A stretch of DNA of 64,000 nucleotides from an uncultured Aggregatibacter sp. (GTDB lineage Bacteria > Pseudomonadota > Gammaproteobacteria > Enterobacterales > Pasteurellaceae): positions 1 through 64,000 of the forward strand of contig NZ_CABFLM010000011.1 of assembly GCF_901873365.1 (NCBI RefSeq), written 5' to 3'. The notes below the pieces were generated by a model, which saw only the letters and a program-made list of their open reading frames with translations, ran no database searches and had not been told where the DNA came from. Positions 44,266-51,823 of the stretch are shown piece after piece. The position numbers were made by a program, and so were the translations under genes. Within the stretch, counting starts at the first letter, position 1, and every line of letters begins with the position of its first letter.

Positions 44266-44512
44266 TAATAAAAAAAGACCGCACTTATACCATCAAGTGC
44301 GGTCGTTTATTTAAACGTTTTTAAATAATACTATAAGTGCGTAGCGTGCATCTTGATGCACGACCAAATCACGCACAGAACGTTATTTACCCCTTTCGGG
44401 TTTCACAATTTCGTGCAACAAGTTGCACGCTGTGATTCAATTAAAACACAGTAAAAAAAGACCGCACTTATATCATCAAGTGCGGTCATTTATTCAAAGG
44501 TTTTTAATAACA
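44266..44512. repeat. Duplicated USS terminator flanking a REP-like doublet
   Basis: GACCGCACTTATA-CATCAAGTGCGGTC occurs at 44277 and at 44460, 183 bases apart, with about 75 bases of surrounding sequence also repeated (TTTAAATAATACTATA versus TTTAATAACACTATA). Between them lies a REP-like doublet (44340-44432): GTAG-headed ATC-stem unit, spacer in reverse orientation, inverted AAC-stem unit. Each USS pair is a good terminator, the right one for kbp on the minus strand. Confidence 0.8.
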
Positions 44513-44956
44513 CTATAGGCTTTTCGGTAAACGAATTTTTTGACCCGGGAAGATTTTATCTGCGTCTTTAATCACTTCTTTATTTGCCGTTACGATGGCA
44601 GCATATTTGTTGCCGTCGCCGTAATGTTTTTCAGCAATTTTCCAAAGGGTATCGCCTTTTTGGATAACATAAAATTCATCATCGCCGGCAAGGGTTTCAC
44701 CGTTTTTCACGGTCACGTCATCAACATTCACGTTGCTGATACCGGCAATATTCCCTGCCATTAATACCGCTTTTTCTAAAGCACCGGCAGAACTTGCCAC
44801 GCCTGAAATTTTAGCCACGCCGTTTTCGACTTTCACCGCTACATCCGCAACGCCTGGGTTGTCTTCGTTAATGTGTTGGGTTACTGCGGCGGAAGCCTCT
44901 TCTTCTTTGCTGAAGATTTTCTTACCGATATCGCCGATAAAATCAAATAATCCCAT
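44513..44956 (-). CDS. BON-LysM protein, Kbp/YgaU-like
   Basis: 147 residues. The ATG at 44956 (MGLFDFIGDIGKKIF) is six bases from AGGAG; the ATG two codons earlier touches it. BON domain (about 35-85, GVADVAVKVENGVAKISGVASS) followed by a C-terminal LysM domain (YVIQKGDTLWKIAEKHYGDGNKY ... IFPGQKIRLP). E. coli Kbp has the same order and binds K+. No signal peptide, so cytosolic. Confidence 0.9.
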   Translation of the reverse strand: MGLFDFIGDIGKKIFSKEEEASAAVTQHINEDNPGVADVAVKVENGVAKISGVASSAGALEKAVLMAGNIAGISNVNVDDVTVKNGETLAGDDEFYVIQKGDTLWKIAEKHYGDGNKYAAIVTANKEVIKDADKIFPGQKIRLPKSL

Positions 44957-45093
44957 TTTCATCTCCTTGTTGATTGATTTAGGGAGCCACAACATACCCA
45001 ATTCAGCCATATAAGTCTAGGAATAAAATGTTAGGCGGAAAAAAGGGTTCTAGATTAGAATAGCGCGAATTTAACTTAAAGATAGGAAAAAGT

Positions 45094-45921
45094 ATGCGTT
45101 GGCAAGGTCGTAGAGAAAGTTCAAATGTGGAAGATAGACGTTCCTCGGGCGGTGGTTTCGGTGGCGGAAAACCGACCGGTGTTTTGGGGCTGATCATTAT
45201 TTTGGTCGGCGCTTATTATGGCGTGGATTTATCAGACTTGGTTGGTGAGATGGAGGTGGGCACTACACAAAGTTCACCTTTGCAATCACAGCAAGAAGAC
45301 CAATTATTTAAACTCTCCAAAGTGGTGCTAGGCGACACAGAAGAAGTGTGGTCCACATATTTTTCCAAAAATAATCGACAATATATAGAACCTCGCATGG
45401 TTATCTACAACGGCGTAACCCCGACAGCATGCGGCACCGGGCAATCTGCCATGGGACCATTTTATTGCCCAAATGATCAACGGGTCTATTTGGATTTATC
45501 CTTTTATAACGACATGAAAAATAAACTGGGGGCAGCCGGCGAATCTGCGTTTGCTTATGTGATTGCCCATGAAGTAGGGCATCATGTACAGAATTTATTC
45601 GGCACGTTGACACAAGTGCATCATCTGCAAAGTCGTTCATCCCGCACGGAAGCAAATCAACTTTCCGTGAAATTGGAACTTCAGGCGGATTGCTATGCCG
45701 GCGTGTGGGCATCACAAGCGGTAAAAAGCGGTTTATTTGAACGTGGCGATATTGAAAAAGCGTTTAATGCGGCGGAATCGGTAGGCGATGACCGTTTGCA
45801 AAAACGCAGCCAAGGTTATGTGGTTCCTGATAGTTTCACCCATGGTACGTCAGCCCAGCGTTTGCAATGGTTTAAACTGGGGCTAACCAGTGGCAATCCG
45901 GCACAATGTAATCCCTTTTAG
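45094..45921 (+). CDS. ypfJ: YpfJ/KPN_02809-family neutral zinc metallopeptidase
   Basis: 275 residues. N-terminus MRWQGRRESSNVEDRR plus a Gly-rich stretch, one membrane anchor (about 28-43), then a zinc peptidase domain with HEVGH (His159, Glu160, His163) and a downstream ELQADCYAGVWA that may supply the third ligand. Membrane-anchored, catalytic domain probably periplasmic. Substrate unknown. Confidence 0.9.
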   Translation: MRWQGRRESSNVEDRRSSGGGFGGGKPTGVLGLIIILVGAYYGVDLSDLVGEMEVGTTQSSPLQSQQEDQLFKLSKVVLGDTEEVWSTYFSKNNRQYIEPRMVIYNGVTPTACGTGQSAMGPFYCPNDQRVYLDLSFYNDMKNKLGAAGESAFAYVIAHEVGHHVQNLFGTLTQVHHLQSRSSRTEANQLSVKLELQADCYAGVWASQAVKSGLFERGDIEKAFNAAESVGDDRLQKRSQGYVVPDSFTHGTSAQRLQWFKLGLTSGNPAQCNPF

Positions 45922-45935
45922 CGATTGGAAGAAAC

Positions 45936-46002
45936 AAAAGTGCGGTGGATGTTTGAGTCGTTTTTTAATGCAGAAAAACATGTTGAAAACCGACCGCACT
46001 TA
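45936..46002. repeat. USS dyad with long arms after ypfJ
   Basis: AAGTGCGGT (45938-45946) and ACCGCACTT (45993-46001) enclose GTTTGAGTCG ... GAAAAACATGTTGAAAACC. Confidence 0.65.
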
Positions 46003-46008
46003 TTCATC

Positions 46009-46050
46009 AAAAAGGCTGATGTTGACGATATGTCAAAATCAGCCTTTGAT
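46009..46050 (+). terminator. Terminator-like hairpin
   Basis: AAAGGCTGAT / ATCAGCCTTT stem with an internal TTGACGATATGTCAA palindrome. Confidence 0.6.
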
Positions 46051-46755
46051 TTATTCAAATAACAATCCGCACGTAAAGCGTGCGGTTTTTAGGCTCCCCT
46101 ATAAGGGCCTATACTTCACAAAGCCCCTCAAGGGGCTTGTGAAAACTGGTCACCGTGTTTATTTTCATATTACTATTTTAGTGAATCGTAGCGTGCAACT
46201 TGTTGCACGAAATCATGAATGCCCGAAAGCGTTAAATAACGTTCTGTGCGTAATTTAGTCGTGCATCAAGATGCACGCTACGCATGAAATCGTGAATTAC
46301 GCATCGAGGTTAATCATTCGTGCAACAAGTTGCACGCTACGAGGGGTTAAATAATTATCCTATATGTTGAATTTTGCTTGCCAGCCTTGTTCATTATATA
46401 GCGAGGATTTTTCTGTTCATCGCTTAAGCTATTTGTTGGCTCCATACCCCTGATGGCGCAAGCGTCCACGCTTGAGCCATTACAATCTATTATACCTAGA
46501 TAGCGCGCGTCTCCTGACGCGTGCTTACATCTAGCTAAAAATAAATAAACTGAATGAAGTTAGTCATGAAAATAGTAAAAATCTGAATTAAATGAAATTG
46601 ATGTTTTGGGCTCGCGTCAGGAGACGCGCGCTATCGAGGGGATGAAGAAGGGCGTTTGTCCCAGTTGAAAGGGTAGAGGAGAGAAAGTGCGGTCAACATT
46701 GACGATGTTTTTTAATTGAAAAAACACGCTGGATGTTGACCGCACTTTTATTTTT
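46051..46755. repeat. Palindrome-rich intergenic region upstream of codBA
   Basis: No gene found. Contents in order: hairpin CCGCACGT-AAA-GCGTGCGG (46067-46085); CCCCTATAAGGG and CCCCTCAAGGGG hairpins (about 46096-46135); REP-like doublet 46187-46282 and a further inverted unit about 46317-46342; CAAGCGT-CC-ACGCTTG (46459-46474); a perfect 23-base inverted repeat (46499-46521 and 46613-46635) whose arms each hold GCGTC-TCCT-GACGC after an ATAG head; and a USS dyad (46684-46755). Confidence 0.75.
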
Positions 46756-46761
46756 TTCACA

Positions 46762-46777
46762 AAGCAAACGTTTGCTT
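46762..46777. promoter_or_regulatory. PurR box upstream of codBA
   Basis: AAGCAAACGTTTGCTT, a perfect 16-base palindrome matching the PurR operator core GCAAACGTTTGC, 57 bases before codB. Confidence 0.85.
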
Positions 46778-46833
46778 TTGGCTTGGCTAAGGATTAGAAT
46801 TTGCCGATTTTTTTACTTTGAAAGGATACAAAA

Positions 46834-48060
46834 ATGAGTTCTGAAAATTTTAGTTTGAAGCCCGTTCCACAACATGAACGTAAAGGTGCTGTGGCACTGA
46901 CGTTTGTTATGCTGGGATTAACGTTTTTCTCTGCAAGTATGTGGACGGGCGGCACGCTGGGCACATCACTCACTTACCATGATTTCTGGTTAGCCGTGAT
47001 CATCGGTAACTTAATGTTAGGGATTTACACGTCATTTCTTGGCTACATCGGTGCAAAAACCGGCTTAACAACCCATGTTTTGGCGCGTTATTCCTTCGGT
47101 GTGAAAGGCTCTTGGTTGCCATCTTTAATTTTAGGCGGCACCCAAGTGGGCTGGTTCGGTGTCGGGGTGGCGATGTTTGCTATTCCGGTTAATAAAGTTA
47201 CCGGCATTGATGTGAACTATTTAATTTTAGGCTCAGGTTTATTAATGACCATCACGGTTTTCTTCGGTATCTCCGCACTAACCATTCTTTCCACTATCGC
47301 GGTGCCGGCAATTGCGGTGCTTGGTTCTTATTCGGTGTATTTGGCGGTAACAGATGCCGGTGGTTTATCTGTATTAGAAAATATCATGCCGAAAGATGAC
47401 ATTTCCTTACCGATGGCCATTACCTTGGTTGTGGGCTCTTTCATCAGCGCCGGTTCATTAACGGCTGACTTCGTGCGTTTCGGACGCAAAGCCAAACAAG
47501 CGATTTTAATCAGTATGATTGCGTTCTTCTTGGGCAACTCATTAATGTTCGTCTTTGGCGCCGCCGGGGCAGCGGTGACGGGGATGTCTGATATTTCTGA
47601 TGTGATGGTTGCCCAAGGATTAATTCTGCCGGCGATTATTGTGCTTGGTTTAAATATTTGGACGACTAACGATAACGCGCTTTATGCCTCTGGTTTGGGT
47701 TTCGCCAACATTACGGGCTGGAGTAGCCGTCCATTATCGGTATTAAACGGTGTGATCGGTACGCTTTGCGCCTTGTGGTTATACAACAACTTTGTGGGCT
47801 GGTTAACGTTTTTATCTGCCGCGATTCCGCCGATTGGTGGCGTTATCATTGCCGACTATATTTTGCGTAATAAAGCCTATGCCAATTTTGAACAAGCAAA
47901 ATTTGTCACCATCAACTGGACGGCAATTATCTCTGTAGCAATCGGGATTGCTTGCGGTAAATTCTTGCCGGGCATTATTCCGTTAAATGCCGTTATTGGC
48001 GGTGCCGTGGCTTATTTTGTGTTAACGCCGTTATTCGGTAAAAAATTGGCGTTTAAATAG
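46834..48060 (+). CDS. codB: Cytosine permease
   Basis: NCS1-family importer of cytosine, 408 residues, about 12 membrane segments. Matches CodB: VPQHERKGAVALTFVMLGLTFFSASMWTGG, TTHVLARYSFGVKGSWLPSLILGGTQVGWFGVGVAMFA, and NIWTTNDNALYASGLGFANITG. AAGGAT upstream. Operon with codA 9 bases downstream; PurR control inferred from the upstream box, as in E. coli. Confidence 0.95.
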   Translation: MSSENFSLKPVPQHERKGAVALTFVMLGLTFFSASMWTGGTLGTSLTYHDFWLAVIIGNLMLGIYTSFLGYIGAKTGLTTHVLARYSFGVKGSWLPSLILGGTQVGWFGVGVAMFAIPVNKVTGIDVNYLILGSGLLMTITVFFGISALTILSTIAVPAIAVLGSYSVYLAVTDAGGLSVLENIMPKDDISLPMAITLVVGSFISAGSLTADFVRFGRKAKQAILISMIAFFLGNSLMFVFGAAGAAVTGMSDISDVMVAQGLILPAIIVLGLNIWTTNDNALYASGLGFANITGWSSRPLSVLNGVIGTLCALWLYNNFVGWLTFLSAAIPPIGGVIIADYILRNKAYANFEQAKFVTINWTAIISVAIGIACGKFLPGIIPLNAVIGGAVAYFVLTPLFGKKLAFK

Positions 48061-48069
48061 GAGCGATAA

Positions 48070-49332
48070 ATGTTAGTTAAAAATATTCATATTAACGGCC
48101 GTGAAGGCTTATGGCAGATTGTCATTGAAGACGGCAAGATTGCCCGTATTCTGCCTAACGAAGAACAGATTGATTTTTCCGGAGATATTTTAGACGGCGA
48201 ACAGGGCATTGTGTATCCGCCGTTTGTTGAACCGCACATTCATTTGGATGCGACACAAACCGCAGGACAACCGAACTGGAACCAATCCGGTACCTTATTT
48301 GAAGGGATTGAACGTTGGGCTGAGCGAAAATCTTTATTGAGCCATGAGGATGTGAAATCCCGCGCGTGGAAAACCTTAAAATGGCAAATCGCAAATGGCG
48401 TGCAACATGTGCGTACCCATGTGGATGTGTCCGACCCAACGTTAACCGCACTTAAAGCCATGCTCGAAGTGAAAAAAGAAGTGGCTCCTTGGGTGGATCT
48501 TCAAATTGTGGCATTTCCACAAGAGGGAATTTTGTCTTATCCGAACGGCGAAGCCTTGTTGGATCAAGCGATGGCAATGGGCGCAGATGTGGTGGGCGGC
48601 ATACCGCACTTTGAATTCACCCGTGAATACGGTGTGGAATCTATGCACATTGCCTTCAATATTGCGCGCAAATACAACAAACAAATCGATATTCACTGTG
48701 ATGAAATTGATGATGAACAATCCCGCTTTGTGGAAACGGTTGCTGCGTTAGCGTTGAAATATGAAATGGGCGACAAAGTGACGGCGAGCCATACTACTGC
48801 AATGCATTCGTACAATAACGCCTATGCCTCTCGTCTTTTCCGTTTGTTGAAATTATCCAAAATTCATTTTGTGGCTAATCCGCTTGTCAACATTCATTTG
48901 CAAGGTCGATTCGATACTTATCCAAAACGCCGTGGCGTGACGCGCGTGAAAGAAATGCTGAAAAACAATATCAATGTGTGTTTCGGCCATGATGACGTAT
49001 TTGACCCTTGGTATCCGTTGGGAACCGCAAATATGTTACAGGTGTTACACATGGGGTTACACGTTTGCCAACTCATGGGTTACGGACAAATTAACGACGG
49101 CTTAAAATTAGTGACTGAAAACAGTGCAAAAGCGCTAGGGTTGCAAGATTATGGCGTGGAAGAGGGGAATGCCGCTAACTTTATTATTTTACCGGCAGAA
49201 AATGGCTTTGATGCAGTACGACGTCAAGTGCCGACGCGTTATTCTATTCGCCACGGCAAGGTCATTGCAGAAACCAAATTGGCTGAAACGACCATTCATT
49301 TAAACGATAACGAACGCGTCACCTATCGTTAA
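48070..49332 (+). CDS. codA: Cytosine deaminase
   Basis: Amidohydrolase converting cytosine to uracil and ammonia, 420 residues. Metal-binding HIHLDA near residue 58, then VRTHVDVSDP, DIHCDEIDDEQ, TASHTTAMHSY and CFGHDDVFDPWYPLG with the catalytic Asp. Usual length for E. coli-type CodA. Works with the adjacent permease to salvage cytosine. Confidence 0.96.
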   Translation: MLVKNIHINGREGLWQIVIEDGKIARILPNEEQIDFSGDILDGEQGIVYPPFVEPHIHLDATQTAGQPNWNQSGTLFEGIERWAERKSLLSHEDVKSRAWKTLKWQIANGVQHVRTHVDVSDPTLTALKAMLEVKKEVAPWVDLQIVAFPQEGILSYPNGEALLDQAMAMGADVVGGIPHFEFTREYGVESMHIAFNIARKYNKQIDIHCDEIDDEQSRFVETVAALALKYEMGDKVTASHTTAMHSYNNAYASRLFRLLKLSKIHFVANPLVNIHLQGRFDTYPKRRGVTRVKEMLKNNINVCFGHDDVFDPWYPLGTANMLQVLHMGLHVCQLMGYGQINDGLKLVTENSAKALGLQDYGVEEGNAANFIILPAENGFDAVRRQVPTRYSIRHGKVIAETKLAETTIHLNDNERVTYR

Positions 49333-49350
49333 TCTGTTATTTTTAAGGAT

Positions 49351-49414
49351 AAGTGCGGTCAATATCCGATGTGTTTTTTCTGTTGAAAAACATCGTCAAT
49401 ATTGACCGCACTTT
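49351..49414 (+). terminator. USS dyad terminator of codBA
   Basis: AAGTGCGGTCAATAT ... ATATTGACCGCACTT with CCGATGT / ACATCG extending the stem, followed by T's. Arms of about 20 bases each. Confidence 0.8.
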
Positions 49415-49506
49415 TTTGTTTTTCTAAACCTCTCTTTCAGTATTTGTCACAGGCTGCGTTCCTCTCTATAATTTCCGCTTTTAAAACCAAACCGGTAAAT
49501 AATCCT

Positions 49507-49956
49507 ATGCAATTAGAACCTGATTTCTGGCGACACAAAAACCTGCTTGATATGAATGATGACGAATGGGAGGCATTATGCGATGGTTGCGGCAAGTGTT
49601 GTTATCGTAAATACATTGATGGCGAGGGGAAATATGAGCGTTTGTATTACACCCGTATCGCGTGCAATTTATTGGATTTAGAAACAGGAAAGTGCGGTAA
49701 TTATTTGAAACGTTTTGAGTTGGAAGAGGATTGCACCAAACTGACCAAAGACAATTTGCCCGAATTCGGTTGGTTGCCGACGACTTGCGCTTATCGTTTG
49801 CTTTATGAAGGTAAGCCGTTGCCGTCATGGCACCCGTTAATCAGTGGCGATCCTGAGAGTGTGAGAAAAGCCGATATCTTGATTCGATATGGCATTCATG
49901 AACGTGATGTGATTGATTGGTTTGACTTTATTTTAGATGAGGATGATGAGGCGTAA
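49507..49956 (+). CDS. YcgN-like UPF0260 cysteine-cluster protein
   Basis: 149 residues; ATG at 49507 (MQLEPDFWRHKNLLDMNDDEWEALCDGCGKCCYRKY). The cluster CDGCGKCC, then RIACNLLD, GKCGNYLKR, DC and TCAYRLL give the cysteine pattern of the YkgJ/UPF0260 zinc-or-iron cluster family. Function unknown. A USS is read as Lys-Cys-Gly in ETGKCGNY. Confidence 0.9.
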   Translation: MQLEPDFWRHKNLLDMNDDEWEALCDGCGKCCYRKYIDGEGKYERLYYTRIACNLLDLETGKCGNYLKRFELEEDCTKLTKDNLPEFGWLPTTCAYRLLYEGKPLPSWHPLISGDPESVRKADILIRYGIHERDVIDWFDFILDEDDEA

Positions 49957-50084
49957 GAGGTACCGTGTATAGACAATAAACCCGTCGCAGTCTTTCTGAT
50001 CTTTTGCTAGAATCAGCGGGAAAAACACCTTTCTTATAACCTTGTTTTTCATCGTTTTTATTTTGTCTCTGATTGGAAATTACA

Positions 50085-51395
50085 ATGGAAAATCAATCTT
50101 TTCTACAACAATTCTTTAAATTAAAAGAAAAAGGAACCTCATCCAAAACTGAAATTATTGCCGGTATTACCACCTTTTTTACCATGGTGTATATCGTTTT
50201 CGTGAACCCGTCTGTGTTGGGGGATGCGGGCATGGATAAGCAAGTTGTCTTTGTGACCACTTGTTTAATCGCAGGCTTCGGTACGATTGCCATGGGGTTA
50301 TTCAGTAACTTGCCTATCGCATTGGCGCCGGCAATGGGCTTGAATGCGTTTTTTGCGTATGTGGTTGTCGGTAAACTTGGCTATTCTTGGCAAGTGGGTA
50401 TGGGTACTATTTTTTGGGGCTCTGTCGGCTTGTTGCTATTGACTATTTTCCAAATCCGTTATTGGCTGATGGCATCCATTCCGCTTAGTTTGCGGGTAGG
50501 TATTGGTGCCGGTATCGGTTTCTTTATCGCCTTAATTGGTTTCAAAAATATGGGCTTGGTGGTTGCCAATCCGGCAACCTTAGTGGCGTTAGGCGATCTA
50601 CACAGCCCACAAGTGTTATTGGGCATCCTTGGCTTCTTTATTATCGTGGTGTTGGCAGCACGCAATATTTATTCCGGCGTGCTAATTTCTATCGCAACGG
50701 TGACCGCACTTGCATTGTATTTTGACGAAAGCGTGATGTTCCACGGCATCGTTTCCATGCCGCCGGCATTAACTCAAGTGGTTGGCCAAGTGGATATTGC
50801 CGGTGCATTGGATACGGCACTTGTTGGTATCACCTTCTCTTTCTTACTAGTGAACTTATTTGATTCGTCCGGTACCTTGCTTGGTGTCACCGACAAAGCA
50901 GGTTTTAGCGATGAAAAAGGGTGTTTCCCGAAAATGAAACAAGCTTTATATGTTGATAGCGCAAGCGCCGTTGTTGGTTCTTATATCGGTACTTCTGCGA
51001 TCAGTACTTATATTGAAAGTGGCGCAGGCGTATCGGTCGGTGGGCGTACCGGTATGACGGCGGTTGTTGTCGGGTTATTGTTTTTACTGACGATCTTCTT
51101 CTCGCCATTGGCCGGCATGGTGCCTGCTTATGCTACCGCGGGCGCATTGGTTTATGTGGGTATTTTGATGGCATCCAGCTTAATTAAAGTGCAATGGGAC
51201 GACTTAACAGAAGCGACTCCTGCCTTTATTACTGCTGCGATGATGCCATTTACATACTCCATCACCGAAGGAATCGCGTTTGGTTTCGTCAGCTATTGTG
51301 TGATGAAAGTCGGAACGGGGCGTTGGCGCGAAGTGAATGCACCGGTTTGGGTGGTTTCTTTATTATTCTTAATTAAATTTATCTGGGTAGGTTAA
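50085..51395 (+). CDS. NCS2-family purine permease (GhxP/AdeQ-like)
   Basis: 436 residues with about 13 membrane segments. ATG at 50085 (MENQSFLQQFFKLKEKGTSSKTEIIAGITTFFTMVYIVFVNP), the AzgA-like subgroup signature; ALAPAMGLNAFFAYVVV and LVNLFDSSGTLLGVTDKAG are the substrate-binding motifs. Imports hypoxanthine/guanine or adenine; which cannot be decided here. The stop overlaps the next start (TAATG). Confidence 0.88.
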   Translation: MENQSFLQQFFKLKEKGTSSKTEIIAGITTFFTMVYIVFVNPSVLGDAGMDKQVVFVTTCLIAGFGTIAMGLFSNLPIALAPAMGLNAFFAYVVVGKLGYSWQVGMGTIFWGSVGLLLLTIFQIRYWLMASIPLSLRVGIGAGIGFFIALIGFKNMGLVVANPATLVALGDLHSPQVLLGILGFFIIVVLAARNIYSGVLISIATVTALALYFDESVMFHGIVSMPPALTQVVGQVDIAGALDTALVGITFSFLLVNLFDSSGTLLGVTDKAGFSDEKGCFPKMKQALYVDSASAVVGSYIGTSAISTYIESGAGVSVGGRTGMTAVVVGLLFLLTIFFSPLAGMVPAYATAGALVYVGILMASSLIKVQWDDLTEATPAFITAAMMPFTYSITEGIAFGFVSYCVMKVGTGRWREVNAPVWVVSLLFLIKFIWVG

Positions 51396-51754
51396 TGATG
51401 CAAAAACTTCTTTTTATTTTAAATGAATCGCCATACGGCACAGAAAAAAGCTTCAACGCATTGCGTTTAGCCGTGAATTTGCAGGAAGAACATGGCAAGG
51501 AAGTAGAAATTAAAGTGTTCTGTTTTGGTGATTCTGTGTTAAGTGGCATTGCCGGTCAGCACCCAAATGAAGGGTCTAACGTACAACAAGTGATGGAAAT
51601 CTTGGTGGCACAAGGCGCAGAAGTTAAACTTTGCACAAGCTGCACCAAAGCACGCGGTTTATTTGAATCCAAACTGATTGACGGCGTGACTCGCGGCACC
51701 TTAGACGATGTTTCCAAATGGACGTTATGGGCAGATAAAGTCGTTAATTTCTAG
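51395..51754 (+). CDS. DsrE/YchN-family protein
   Basis: 119 residues; MQKLLFILNESPYGTEKSFNALRLAVNL is a DsrE-fold start, with CFGDSVLSGIAGQ and the conserved Cys region VKLCTSCTKARGL. Similar to YchN, a hexameric small protein of sulfur-relay type. The start overlaps the permease stop by one base, implying co-transcription; two consecutive ATG codons are possible starts. Confidence 0.85.
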   Translation: MMQKLLFILNESPYGTEKSFNALRLAVNLQEEHGKEVEIKVFCFGDSVLSGIAGQHPNEGSNVQQVMEILVAQGAEVKLCTSCTKARGLFESKLIDGVTRGTLDDVSKWTLWADKVVNF

Positions 51755-51823
51755 CGAGAGTATTGGGCGGATTCGGTTCCGCCCTTATTTTATTCAATAT
51801 TTTTCATTCTTTTAATCTTAACC

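Noticed and set aside
46343..46755. Possible integrated element with attachment sites before codBA
   Set aside because: The inverted repeats are short and enclose about 90 bases with no coding content; no integrase is present.
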